This document shows, piece after piece, positions 54,748-63,558 of a DNA stretch of 64,000 nucleotides (the first letter of the stretch is position 1; every line of letters begins with the position of its first letter). Where the stretch lies: positions 822,687-886,686 of the forward strand of contig NZ_QCXX01000003.1 of NCBI RefSeq assembly GCF_003071065.1. The letters are read 5' to 3'. The notes beneath the pieces are model-generated. The model had not been told where the DNA came from, did not search any database, and was given only the letters and a program-made list of their open reading frames with translations. This DNA is from Sphingobacterium athyrii. GTDB taxonomy: Bacteria > Bacteroidota > Bacteroidia > Sphingobacteriales > Sphingobacteriaceae. The position numbers and the translations under genes were made by a program.

Positions 54748-55305
54748 TTATTCGATCTTGCCTAAAGCTTGTGCAACGATGGATATATGTTCTCTTAATT
54801 TAACCCTTTGCAGATTTTCTACATTCTCCGCTCCCCCAATCCCTAAAAGAGGTACATAAGCATAACATTCATCTGCTTCAACTTGTCCAAGTTTTTCTTT
54901 CGCAGGTTGGTAATTGTCTAATAATAATTCTTCCGAGAAGTATTCCCAATCAGTCATTATAGAATTAAACAAAACATTGACTTTTCTTCCAACCACCTTT
55001 GAAACCCCATGTCGGATATTTATATAAATCACACTTCCACCTTCATATGAATATAGCCCCCCGAAAGCATCCCTGGCAAAACAAATTGAAGGTTCATGGA
55101 TTGGAACATAAATTTCCTTTAAAATAGAATCAAATTGTATCGGATCAACAACCCAAAAAAATCCATCCATATAACTTCCAGTCCCATTCGCCATAAAACT
55201 AAAAAGCTCCTCCGGTAAGAAGCTTTTTACCTGTTCAAGGTGATCCTTTGGCCACTCGACCATATGCTCAATATTTCCGTATTTTTCAATAAATTTTTCA
55301 AACAT
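54748..55305 (-). CDS. GAD-like/DUF1851 (Tdi1-type) immunity protein
   Basis: The 185-residue protein starts MFEKFIEKYGNIEHMVEWPK and has the GAD-like N-terminal and the DUF1851 C-terminal parts (YAYVPLLGIGG, REHISIVAQALGKIE). Tdi1-type proteins neutralise type VI effectors. It is closely related to the gene at 55479-56036, so the two arose by duplication. Confidence 0.75.
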   Translation of the reverse strand: MFEKFIEKYGNIEHMVEWPKDHLEQVKSFLPEELFSFMANGTGSYMDGFFWVVDPIQFDSILKEIYVPIHEPSICFARDAFGGLYSYEGGSVIYINIRHGVSKVVGRKVNVLFNSIMTDWEYFSEELLLDNYQPAKEKLGQVEADECYAYVPLLGIGGAENVENLQRVKLREHISIVAQALGKIE

Positions 55306-55478
55306 AAACCTGCTATTACAATGATATTCATACTGCTGAATTTAGGACAAAATGTTAATAAACACACATCCAGATACACGATATCTAAAAAATGATCACT
55401 ATTTCCAATGGTGACTACAAAGATGTCACTGTCAATCTCCGCTGTCAATGGTTACAAACGCCATGTCAAATCCCTATT

Positions 55479-56036
55479 TCACCCAATCTTTCCCACCGCC
55501 TGTGCTATCAAAGAAATATGCACTTTTAAATTTACTTTATCTAAATTTTCAGGTTTTTCAGTTCCCCCTAATCCCAAGGGCGGAACATAACCAAATGATT
55601 CCTCAAAATTTAGATCGCCTAATCTTTTTTTAGCCGGTATAAAATTTTTTCCAAGCAGGTCCGAATCAACATAAGATGAATCCGTCAAATCTTCAAAAAG
55701 ATACTTTAATCCCGATTCTAACACTTGTGATGTCCCGTGTCGATAATCCAGCAGAACAGTATGGTTATTTTCCCAAATAATCAAATCTGACAAACCCGTT
55801 GCAAACATCACAATTGGGTTTTGATATACTGGACTATAAGATTCGCTTAAAATTGCAGAAAATTCATCTGGGTTTACTGCTTTTAAATAACCACCCATAA
55901 ATGATCCAAAACCATATTCTTTCCAGAAGGCAATAAGTCCTTCAGGTAATTGACTTTGATACTTATCGATGATTTCATCCGCAGGTTTTTCCTGAATGTT
56001 GTAATCAGGATACTGGTTAAAAAATTCTTCAAACAT
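55479..56036 (-). CDS. GAD-like/DUF1851 immunity protein, paralogue
   Basis: The 185-residue protein (MFEEFFNQYPDYNIQEKPAD) has the same layout as its neighbour, with GSFMGGYLKAVNPDEFSAIL, YVPPLGLGGTEKPENLDKVN and a C-terminal HISLIAQAVGKIG. Identical length and order support recent duplication. Function by family only. Confidence 0.75.
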   Translation of the reverse strand: MFEEFFNQYPDYNIQEKPADEIIDKYQSQLPEGLIAFWKEYGFGSFMGGYLKAVNPDEFSAILSESYSPVYQNPIVMFATGLSDLIIWENNHTVLLDYRHGTSQVLESGLKYLFEDLTDSSYVDSDLLGKNFIPAKKRLGDLNFEESFGYVPPLGLGGTEKPENLDKVNLKVHISLIAQAVGKIG

Positions 56037-56122
56037 AAATTTCTTAAGATAATGATTCTGTGAACATTAATTTTTCCCTTAAATAAGGTTTCCTATGTCT
56101 CCACGCACAATTATTAACATTG

Positions 56123-56332
56123 CTAAGCAAAGTCGATAATTTCACCTGCTGCTTGACCTATGACCTCAATATAAGCTTTTATAATTAATTCGGGAATTTG
56201 TTCCTCTAAAAATACGTTTGCTAAAGAGCTCCAGTCATAACCGTTTCCTTCAAAGCCTTCCTCTTCCCGTGGCTGGAAAATTTCAATTTTATATTCTCCT
56301 ACATTCAAACATACCGAAACTCTGAATTGCAT
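56123..56332 (-). CDS. Imm51-like/DUF1851-like chimeric immunity gene
   Basis: The 69-residue protein begins with an Imm51-like part (GFEGNGYDWSSLANVFLEEQ) but ends in KAYIEVIGQAAGEIIDFA, nearly the same as the tail of the DUF1851 remnant at 54478. The DNA of the two tails is similar for about 50 bp. It is shorter than Imm51 proteins, so it is probably a fused, perhaps non-functional, gene. Confidence 0.55.
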   Translation of the reverse strand: MQFRVSVCLNVGEYKIEIFQPREEEGFEGNGYDWSSLANVFLEEQIPELIIKAYIEVIGQAAGEIIDFA

Positions 56333-56350
56333 TCACTTATGAACGCCTAA

Positions 56351-56532
56351 AATAGATTTGCCCGTTTCCATCAAGATGTAAATATTTATGTAGATACATC
56401 TACATGCACATGTGTAAAGGTGAACTTCCTGCTTTGATGAAAGCAATGGGAATCGAAAAATTGACTATTTTTAGTGGAGGAAATTCAACACCTATGGTAC
56501 TGAATGATCTTGAAAATTTTGATTCATGGTAA
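56351..56532 (+). pseudogene. Frameshifted tail of a deaminase-type toxin
   Basis: The plus strand gives RFHQDVNIYVDTSTC in one frame and MCKGELPALMKAMGIEKLTI in the next, ending SGGNSTPMVLNDLENFDSW. Joined, the sequence has the C-x-M-C pattern and following helix of the zinc-binding site of polymorphic-toxin deaminases. One base is missing between the two cysteines. The catalytic H-x-E part is absent, so this is a remnant. Confidence 0.5.
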
Positions 56533-56750
56533 TACGCCTTTTTATCCATAACCAATTATTTTTGTATTAGATCAGAGATAGTAATGTAAAGTACTGACTA
56601 AACTTGGAACATAAATTTATAAGGACTTCTATAGCTGGATAGCTCATTGTTTATGTCCCCGAATGTTTTCGGCTAATTTTTGCTGTGCCTTAGAAATAGA
56701 TATAAGTGATATCATAATAGTATTTATCAATCAATAATGCCTATTACTAA
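56533..56750. other. Spacer without recognised gene
   Basis: A+T-rich spacer. Nothing recognised. Confidence 0.3.
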
Positions 56751-56987
56751 CATTATAGTAGTAGAAATATAATAAAATATTATTGCATTACCTCAATAGC
56801 GGACAACAATGTAACACCAGTCATTCCCATCGTTTCAGGATCACCCATCGAAAAGGAACATCCTTTTAAAATGGGGTACCTTCGATTGGTATTACTATAT
56901 CATAAACAAGGAAGGTATGTGGAGTCTGTGGAAAAGATGAAGAAGGCCTATCACGAGAAACGGCCACGGGTAAACGGAAAAAATTAG
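56751..56987 (+). other. Open frame, possible C-terminal gene fragment
   Basis: The frame is open for 78 codons with a first ATG at 56871 (MGYLRLVLLYHKQGRYVESV, ending KRPRVNGKN). It reads like the end of a helical-repeat protein. There is no family match that I recognise and no start signal, so it may be a fragment. Confidence 0.25.
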
Positions 56988-57011
56988 AAAAAGCACCCGA
57001 AGGTGCTCTTT
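56988..57011. terminator. Terminator of the phage-like operon
   Basis: GAGCACC/GGTGCTC-type stem with a TTCG loop; on the minus strand it is followed by TTTTTC. It starts right after the holin-like stop and could also end a plus-strand unit. Confidence 0.8.
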
Positions 57012-57014
57012 CAT

Positions 57015-57185
57015 TTACTTTTTCCGTCTGGCCCATCTTCCGAGCAACTGGCTTGTCGCAAAACTGACCAGCGTTCCCAGAGCAGCGGTCACCAAGGTCT
57101 GCAGGATATCACCCAAAGATATACTCGCCCATAGCGAACATAACGTCCCGCCTACCGCTCCTATACGGATATCATTGATCTTCAT
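57015..57185 (-). CDS. Small holin-like membrane protein, copy 2
   Basis: The 56-residue frame (MKINDIRIGAVGGTLCSLW to WARRKK) has two hydrophobic segments and a basic tail. It overlaps the preceding gene by 14 bp, indicating translational coupling. It matches copy 1 at 21980-22144 along its full length. With the DUF5675 gene before it, this resembles a lysis-type module, but function is inferred. Confidence 0.7.
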   Translation of the reverse strand: MKINDIRIGAVGGTLCSLWASISLGDILQTLVTAALGTLVSFATSQLLGRWARRKK

Positions 57186-57372
57186 CCTTCACTCCCCCTT
57201 CCCTGTCGCTCTTCTCCTTCTCGATCTCCCCTTTCTCATCCATGACAGATTCGATAATACCCACACCAATGGCGAGATATTTGATAATATTCAGTGCCTT
57301 GCCCGGCAATTTGACAGGGGCCAGCAGGATTACCTGCAAAGCCCGTCCGATTTTATTGATTACCTTTCTCAT
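57172..57372 (-). CDS. Small membrane-associated protein
   Basis: Start at the ATG at 57372 (MRKVINKIGRALQVILLAPV). The 66-residue protein has one hydrophobic segment (LNIIKYLAIGVGIIESV) and a highly charged C-terminus. The longer frame to 57504 would overlap the DUF5675 gene by 100 bp and is unlikely. It is found with the holin-like gene here and, shortened, at 22152. Confidence 0.65.
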   Translation of the reverse strand: MRKVINKIGRALQVILLAPVKLPGKALNIIKYLAIGVGIIESVMDEKGEIEKEKSDREGGVKDEDQ

Positions 57373-57400
57373 TTCTATTTTTTTTATGTCAGTCAGATCC

Positions 57401-57853
57401 TCAAAACCCGATTTCCAGCCAGACTTCTCCTTGTTCCAGCAGTGCCAATACTTTTTTATAGAGGGCACGATAGGCGGCTTTAGATTCAAAGATTTCATAT
57501 TCACCGCTTGTTATGACATAGCGCTTCTCAAAACCAACCAAAAGGCAGCCCGAAGTATCCCCAAAGTTGTTGCCGATATGGATATATACATACGAATAGT
57601 CCGGGATCTGCGTGATCTCCAGCATGCCCCGATGTAGCTTGGGAAAATGCTTTTTATAACGTGAATTCATGCCACCATAGGTATTCAGCCTTATGGGATA
57701 GGTACCAGCCGGTATCGCCGTGCGCCCTTTGATCTTCTGGTCGCGAACGGCATCCTCCAGGCCATAACAGAAAAATTCCCCATTAATATAGACTTTGGAA
57801 AGCATGCTGTTGCTGGCCGCTTTAATCCGTCTGACTTTTATTATTGCTTTCAT
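57401..57853 (-). CDS. DUF5675-family protein
   Basis: The 150-residue protein fits the DUF5675 pattern: MLSKVYINGEFFCYGLED, IPAGTYPIRLNTYGG, LEITQIPDYSYVYIHIGN and CLLVGFEKR, followed by a helical end. The fold resembles L,D-transpeptidase-like domains, and such genes are common in prophages and phage-like gene clusters. It lies second in the leftward operon after the FnIII-like protein gene. Confidence 0.8.
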   Translation of the reverse strand: MKAIIKVRRIKAASNSMLSKVYINGEFFCYGLEDAVRDQKIKGRTAIPAGTYPIRLNTYGGMNSRYKKHFPKLHRGMLEITQIPDYSYVYIHIGNNFGDTSGCLLVGFEKRYVITSGEYEIFESKAAYRALYKKVLALLEQGEVWLEIGF

Positions 57854-57953
57854 ATTTACAGAAACATTATCATGTGTTACTAAACCCAGTTTAAACGATA
57901 TGAACAGTAGTGGGGATCAGGGGCCAATCCATGGCTCCCGATCCATCTGACCA

Positions 57954-58586
57954 CTAGCGTACCATCAGCGATACAGCTTCACACCAATCTCCGATCCCCT
58001 TTCCGTTACGCGCCCGCACGCGGACATAAACTTTTATGCCCGGATCAGCTATGGGCAGGTAATTGAGCCTGCTGGTAGTGGTGCGCATCAGTTCGCCCCA
58101 TTCCGGTAATCCTGCCGCATCCAGCGAAGTTGCTATCTGATATTCATATTCCCAGGCATTACGCATCACATTGAAGGAAAAGCGTGTCTCGCCGCTCACC
58201 CGGCCATCCGTAACCTGCAGACCGCCCACGATTCCCGGATACCCCACCGCCTTTGGTACCGGCATCAGCTCAAAACCCGAACTCGCCAGGATCTGTTGAT
58301 CGCCATTGGCAACGGTATTGACATAAAAGGCCATCTGCTTCATCAGTTCGAGCAGAAGATCACGTGCATTGTTTTTGGCCGCTATCTCCAGGGCACTCCC
58401 CCGCCGGCTTGCGATTTCATGCTTTTCCCTAAAATCATTTACCGCGGCACCATATGCCGTAAGCTCAGGCGCGGGTGTAGGGAAATGTGTGTTTCCAGTA
58501 ATAAAGGATAATGTCCTTCCTGCGAGCGTCGCCAGTGAATAATCGTCCCAGCGCGCATAATTCTGATAAACTTTTGCTTGTCTCAT
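57954..58586 (-). CDS. Helical protein with fibronectin-III-like C-terminus
   Basis: The 210-residue protein starts MRQAKVYQNYARWDDYSLAT, has a helical N-terminal half (ALEIAAKNNARDLLLELMKQ), and a C-terminal beta-sandwich with WEYEYQIATSLDAAGLPEWG and VYVRVRARNGKGIGDWCEAV, typical of a fibronectin type III domain. Related genes occur in Bacteroidota with DUF5675 genes. It is the first gene of the operon; a structural or surface role is likely but not established. Confidence 0.7.
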   Translation of the reverse strand: MRQAKVYQNYARWDDYSLATLAGRTLSFITGNTHFPTPAPELTAYGAAVNDFREKHEIASRRGSALEIAAKNNARDLLLELMKQMAFYVNTVANGDQQILASSGFELMPVPKAVGYPGIVGGLQVTDGRVSGETRFSFNVMRNAWEYEYQIATSLDAAGLPEWGELMRTTTSRLNYLPIADPGIKVYVRVRARNGKGIGDWCEAVSLMVR

Positions 58587-59249
58587 TTTAATAAAATTTA
58601 AAATCCATGTATCCTATTGTTCAGGAGGGCCCTTCCTGTAGGATGACACAAATTTTAGCCAACAAAAGAGCAATAGCCAACTAACTGGCAAGGGCTGGCA
58701 ACAAAGTCATTTTCCACGCAACTTACACGCAAAAAACAGGCATTATATGATATTTGACGGCAATAATCGCCCTAGTCCGTCCCCTCAATTGCTGGCGTGA
58801 TACCGCAGCGGGAAAAGGCCACAATGTTGTTTTTAGCGGCCCTGTCCAAAAGCAGGAATGAGATGCTTATGCTCCGCCCCCTGCGATAGCACCACAGTCC
58901 AAGGAGAAAATAGCAGCCGACAATGTTATACCATATGGAGATGGACAGCTGACTGGAGCAAAAGAACGTGATCATTTATACGCATAAGCCATGCACAGGT
59001 AGTACATGCATGGCACAGTACCCCCATGAAAGAGAGCGGCTTGACCGTGTAGAGCCATCCCGGACTGAAACGGTATCACGGGCCACTCCTGTGCTCCGGT
59101 CCGACATAATCGAGCTGTGGCTGGTCACTGTTGTCACAGCTGTTCTTTCGGCTGTCGTCCAGCGGTATCCGGCCGATTTATATCAACAGGCGGCTACCGT
59201 CGCTCAAAAACCTTTGTGTATAAGCAGTGGAAGTACAGTTATTCCAAAC
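58587..59249. other. Spacer with unclear open frames
   Basis: It contains the promoter region of the leftward operon. Plus-strand frames from 58968 and 59117 show basic Cys/Ser-rich sequence (GRFISTGGYRRSKTFVYKQW is the most protein-like piece) and end near a terminator. They may be remains of a small gene, but none is supported. Confidence 0.3.
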
Positions 59250-59277
59250 AAGACGTGCTGCAGGAAGCAGCACGTCT
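59250..59277 (+). terminator. Strong terminator-like hairpin
   Basis: AGACGTGCTGC pairs with GCAGCACGTCT around AGGAA, followed by ATTTATT. It implies that something upstream on the plus strand is or was transcribed. Confidence 0.7.
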
Positions 59278-59590
59278 ATTTATTGCGAAGATATTGGCAA
59301 TTATTATTACAGGGGTGATAGGCTGGTTCCAAGTATCCTTTTGCAATCTTTCCTGTGCTTATTGTCATATGACAATAAGCACTTTTGATCCTATTGTCTG
59401 ATCAAAATATATGGGGCCATTATACTGTCGGGCATCCACGGCGCAACTTATAAAATACTGTGTCATGGAGCCTCCGGCGTTTCGGCAGATTGAAATACCG
59501 CCAGCAATTACCGGTACCTCGCCAACCTGATTTCTTTGACATTTCTTTGCCCCCGCAGTTGGTTACGGCAACCGGAGCGCGCACAAAATT
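59278..59590. other. Spacer without recognised gene
   Basis: Nothing recognisable; open frames here overlap the HTH gene on the opposite strand. Confidence 0.3.
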
Positions 59591-59983
59591 TTATATTTTC
59601 CCCTTAGGCACACTATACCATTTAATGGCCGCTTCGACCTCCTGCCGTATCAGCCGTATCCGGCCATTTTTCTCCAGCGAAGTCAGCTCAGCCCTGCTGC
59701 GCATATCGTCCACTTTCCACCGCGAGATATGGAGCATATGTGCAGCCTCCTTGATTGTTACCAATTCATCCGGGCGGTAGGCCTCCGGATCAGATCCCTT
59801 ATATACGGTCTGCTGCTGCCCGTCCGGCGGATCGGAAGTCAGGTCAGCAGGATTCGCGGCGACCATACAGTCCCGTATGTCATTGACCAAGCCGATAAGC
59901 TGGCTATTTTGCTTCAATAAAGTATGGATATAATGTTGGTGCTGTTCCATCAATTCGTTTATTTTTTCCATGAGCTGTAACAT
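59591..59983 (-). CDS. Excisionase-like HTH protein
   Basis: From the ATG at 59983 (MLQLMEKINELMEQHQHYI) the 130-residue protein has an N-terminal coiled-coil and a C-terminal MerR/HTH_17-type domain: DELVTIKEAAHMLHISRWKV, VDDMRSRAELTSLEKNGRIR, EVEAAIKWYS. Such proteins bind DNA in mobile elements or control small operons. No integrase is adjacent. Confidence 0.8.
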   Translation of the reverse strand: MLQLMEKINELMEQHQHYIHTLLKQNSQLIGLVNDIRDCMVAANPADLTSDPPDGQQQTVYKGSDPEAYRPDELVTIKEAAHMLHISRWKVDDMRSRAELTSLEKNGRIRLIRQEVEAAIKWYSVPKGKI

Positions 59984-60087
59984 GGCAATATCTTTATACC
60001 GGACACCGAAACGCATATCGATGGTATGATTGCTACACCTATCAGATTACTGTCCAGCATGTTAAAAAATCCGTTCTTTGCCTACGA

Positions 60088-61200
60088 CTAAATGTTGAAC
60101 CGTTCCAGCAATCGAGATTCATCCATTTTACGCAGGTTGTTATAGTCCCAAAAACCAATAAAATTATCTTTCAGCCGGCGCGTCGATATCAGCCAGCCAT
60201 CCAATTTGGAGCAGGTATAAACTTCTTCCAAAGATGTACGGTAAGGCGGACGCAGCTGCAGCAGCTTATTACCCTGTCTATTAGGTATGCCGATGAGCTC
60301 TTTTTTACAAAAAAGCATATTGACAAGAACGTTTTGACTTGTATTGACAAACCATGGATTGGCCAGCACCTTTAATTGCCCCTCTCCATTCAATAACATT
60401 TTCATCCCATTGACCAGTATCACAAAGTAAACACCTGCGGATTTATGTACCAAAACAATATGGTACATACAGAGATCGCCCTCAAAATCTAGGGGATACT
60501 GCAAATAAGCCTGTTGGAAATACGTAAAGAGCACATCCACCGAGCGCTCCTGCCGCCATAGCTGCAAGACCTCACTTTCTCTTGATTCCAGCACCGACAA
60601 TCTGGCTGAAAGTACTTCCTTTGTTCTCAGCAGTTCATCCTTTTCATTTCTCATCCGACGTTTGGCGGCAGAAAGATCTTCACAAGTTGTAGTCAGGCTA
60701 CCGATCTGCTTCCTGAGCACACGCTGCTCCTCTTCGAGCACCCGGCTATTTTTAAATGTAAAGAGCGCATTTAAGGGATAGAAATACAGATAGCTGCAAT
60801 AACTAATCAGCGGGATGGCAAAAAACCAAAAATCCGCTGCGAAGTAAGCCGCAGAAAACAGCGATTTCGCCGAAACCGCCGTAAACGTAAAGTAAAGTAC
60901 CAGCAGATGGCACAGCCAAATGGGCAATGCCGTACAGCTGACAAAGAAGACGAGGCCAGTTCCATTCCGTTGTTTGACAAATCTATTTCCCGATGATTGC
61001 AGCCTGTGGCTGATCAGGGCAATAAAATACAGGTATAATACGGTCAGTGGGATTGTCGCAGCTATGGTGCCCACCATAATGGGATCCCTTTCCAGCCGTG
61101 ACATGGGGTAAGGCCAGGCGCTGCCCAGATTAACCATAAGTGCAAAAATAAATATTCCGATAAAATAGTAACAGTTAAACAGGCTAATCAACTTCCCCAT
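60088..61200 (-). CDS. Membrane protein with coiled coil and LytTR-like C-terminus
   Basis: The 370-residue protein has four membrane helices (about 7-24, 42-64, 80-105, 117-140), a coiled coil (LEEEQRVLRKQIGSLTTTCE and onward) and a C-terminal domain with FVNTSQNVLVNMLFCKKELI that resembles the end of LytTR DNA-binding domains. It is divergent from the gene at 61548. It may be a membrane-bound regulator. The LytTR assignment is weak. Confidence 0.5.
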   Translation of the reverse strand: MGKLISLFNCYYFIGIFIFALMVNLGSAWPYPMSRLERDPIMVGTIAATIPLTVLYLYFIALISHRLQSSGNRFVKQRNGTGLVFFVSCTALPIWLCHLLVLYFTFTAVSAKSLFSAAYFAADFWFFAIPLISYCSYLYFYPLNALFTFKNSRVLEEEQRVLRKQIGSLTTTCEDLSAAKRRMRNEKDELLRTKEVLSARLSVLESRESEVLQLWRQERSVDVLFTYFQQAYLQYPLDFEGDLCMYHIVLVHKSAGVYFVILVNGMKMLLNGEGQLKVLANPWFVNTSQNVLVNMLFCKKELIGIPNRQGNKLLQLRPPYRTSLEEVYTCSKLDGWLISTRRLKDNFIGFWDYNNLRKMDESRLLERFNI

Positions 61201-61547
61201 AATCGTGTTAAGTTAAAAAATTAATGACAAAGCAGCCCTAAGTTAACAAAAAACAGCATATAACGGTATCTTAAAAAATAATAATAACGCATGTTTAGCT
61301 TAAAAATAAATTTAGAATAAACTATTTTACAAGTTATTTCATTTTTTACTGAAACAAAATGTACACAACCAGGTACATTACCTATTTTACCTCATATACA
61401 GCTTGATTTGCGATAAAAATCTGTTTTAAATTTGTACAGCCGATAAGCTGTCGCAGCAGCAGTTTACATTATAATAAAATAAATATACTTCCCTTACGAC
61501 CCGGGTACACGGGTTATGGGACATCATTTACACTCAAATAAACAAAC
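61201..61547. other. Divergent promoter region
   Basis: A spacer between divergent genes. Contains one good Bacteroidota promoter for the rightward gene at 61407-61434. Nothing else recognised. Confidence 0.5.
61407..61434 (+). promoter_or_regulatory. Bacteroidota-type promoter
   Basis: TTTG (61407-61410) and TAAATTTG (61427-61434), 16 bp apart, fit the -33/-7 consensus. The next start codon is at 61548, which would leave a leader of about 105 nt. Confidence 0.65.
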
Positions 61548-61925
61548 ATGAAAAGCACATTTGACAATGCCGGTGTAGGCCAGTTTCAGTACAAGTTTTT
61601 GCTGTTGCCTTTAAGCGCACGCGCTACCCTCATTCATTCCGTCCGGAGCAACTTTCCGCTGTTTTTACTGGATAATTTTGAATTCAGTCCGAGTCAGCAA
61701 ATGGAGATCCAAAATATGTCCGCTGCTTTTGCGAGCGAGGTTTCGGAAGGCATCGCCAATACCTGGGAGTCAGGACAAAGCGTTATTTTTCAGAAGGATG
61801 CCAAACCCGGAGAAGGCGAACATGTCAAGGATCGCGTTTACCACAACCCGAATTCACCCACCCAACGTCAGGCAGGGACAGCCTGGCTACCCGTATCCAT
61901 TTATATCAGGTATCATTTGCCGTAG
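61548..61925 (+). CDS. Hypothetical protein
   Basis: The 125-residue product (MKSTFDNAGVGQFQYKFLLL) has an amphipathic middle and a WLPVSIYIRYHLP C-terminus. No signal peptide, no family recognised. It lies 73 bp upstream of an AraC gene in the same direction. Confidence 0.5.
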   Translation: MKSTFDNAGVGQFQYKFLLLPLSARATLIHSVRSNFPLFLLDNFEFSPSQQMEIQNMSAAFASEVSEGIANTWESGQSVIFQKDAKPGEGEHVKDRVYHNPNSPTQRQAGTAWLPVSIYIRYHLP

Positions 61926-61998
61926 GTACCCTTAGCGAAATATTGGACCGAACCCGATCCCTTTCACTAATATTCCCATATAACCAATATAACCTATT

Positions 61999-62988
61999 AT
62001 GCAATTATATTTTGAGATTATGGATCTTTCTCCAGCACTGACCAGACACGCAGGTCCGGTCAGTGCTGGATCTGTCAAGCTCTCCGGCGCTCATTCCAGC
62101 CATTGGAAGAGCGGCGATGACTGGCTACAGCAAGAGATTTTAACTACCCTGACGGGGACGGTCTATTGTATACAGGCGCACATCAGCAGCCCCCTGACGG
62201 TGCGCGTAAAAGTCAACCATCCCTTTATCCAACTTTTCTATATGATTAAGGCACAATCTGGTATGATTTTACAACAGCATGGACAGCAGCAACAATACTC
62301 CATGCAGCCTGAGCGCGCGGTCTACATGTATGCGCCCCCTGCCGACTATACAGTCCATCTTGAAAGTGGCAGTTACCTGGTCTATGGTTTTTGTTTCGAA
62401 CCCGAGATCCTGTTTGGCCAGCACGCCGATATCCATCCCTTTTTTCAGCCTGTGCTCAAGGCACGGCGGGCCGTGTATCAGCATCTGGTCACGAGCATGG
62501 ATTTCCGTGCAGAGAAAAATACCCGCGACAAGATCCTGGAGCTTCAGCAGAAATTGTCACTCGGCAAAGAAAGCTCGGCGTTCAGTATCCTCATGACCTT
62601 GAAAGATCTCTTTGCACTGAGCATCAGAAAAATACAGATCGAATACGAGCACCATCAGGCAAGCCGACTACTGGTCGATCTGGCACGCAGTAATATCGAA
62701 CAACATTACAGAGACAGCGATACCGGTATCAGCATAGACAGCATAGCTGACGCGCTCTGCCTTTCCAAATCACGTCTCAACAAGCTACATCGCCTGCATT
62801 ACGGCTGCACGATCAGCCACTATTGCAAACAATGTCGGCTTGCAAAAGCCAAGGCCCTTTTGCAGCTTGGAGAAAAAATAATTGCAGTGGCACTACTATG
62901 TAGTTTTAGGGACGAGACTTCCTTTCACAAATATTTCCTGCGTGAGACGGGAATGACTCCCGATGCTTACAGAAAAAGCCTGCTCTGA
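61999..62988 (+). CDS. AraC-family transcriptional regulator
   Basis: The 329-residue protein has a long variable N-terminal sensor part and a C-terminal AraC-type HTH pair (ISIDSIADALCLSKSRLNKL and FRDETSFHKYFLRETGMTPD, ending AYRKSLL). It follows the hypothetical protein gene above. Targets unknown. Confidence 0.85.
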   Translation: MQLYFEIMDLSPALTRHAGPVSAGSVKLSGAHSSHWKSGDDWLQQEILTTLTGTVYCIQAHISSPLTVRVKVNHPFIQLFYMIKAQSGMILQQHGQQQQYSMQPERAVYMYAPPADYTVHLESGSYLVYGFCFEPEILFGQHADIHPFFQPVLKARRAVYQHLVTSMDFRAEKNTRDKILELQQKLSLGKESSAFSILMTLKDLFALSIRKIQIEYEHHQASRLLVDLARSNIEQHYRDSDTGISIDSIADALCLSKSRLNKLHRLHYGCTISHYCKQCRLAKAKALLQLGEKIIAVALLCSFRDETSFHKYFLRETGMTPDAYRKSLL

Positions 62989-63164
62989 GCATCGATATGC
63001 AAAAAATTCATTTTGGACAGTCTTTCGGATCAAAATGGACAGCTTTTTCGTTTGATTCAGTCCTTAACTTTGGTATAAGATGATACGACGGATTATCAGG
63101 GGTTTTATTTTATGTTAGCGTCCAATCATCATATCAGCATGGGGTGAATTAAAATAACTATAGT

Positions 63165-63416
63165 ATGCACAAACAGCAGCAACAGACAAATGGCAAAGGA
63201 CAGGGGAATGGCGGAGGCTCGATGATGCGTCCGATCGTTGTGGACAGCGATCCGAAGTGTGGCGATCCAGCAAAGCTGCAGGAGCCTGCCGCCTGCCCTG
63301 CGGGGGATCCGTGGATCCTGCCGGATAGCTGTTGCGGCACAGGTCTGACCGTACGGCGGTACAGGCGTAAGTTTGCCGTATTCCCGCGTTGGCGGTATCG
63401 ATTAAGCCGATTTTGA
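63165..63416 (+). CDS. Possible small Cys-rich basic protein
   Basis: The 83-residue frame has a Q/G-rich start (HKQQQQTNGKGQGNGGGSM), five cysteines and a very basic end (VRRYRRKFAVFPRWRYRLSR). It could be a small secreted-type or structural protein, but the frame also overlaps open frames on the minus strand and is not matched to a family. Confidence 0.3.
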   Translation: MHKQQQQTNGKGQGNGGGSMMRPIVVDSDPKCGDPAKLQEPAACPAGDPWILPDSCCGTGLTVRRYRRKFAVFPRWRYRLSRF

Positions 63417-63558
63417 AAAAAGTCAAAAGACCTATTCATCATGTTTTCAGTTGGAGCAGATGACAGGCCAACGCAGCTAGAATCCGGCCGGTAACTAGTC
63501 CGCTGTTGTAACCGGATATAAAACTAAAGTTGATTATAGTAAAAGATCAGAGGTCGAT

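Noticed and set aside
59460..59780. Plus-strand open frame over the HTH gene
   Set aside because: It is the antisense of a clear excisionase-like gene; rich in S, R and C, typical for shadow frames in G+C-rich DNA.
63115..63442. Minus-strand open frames near 63.2 kb
   Set aside because: Arginine/serine/proline-rich shadow frames with no start context.
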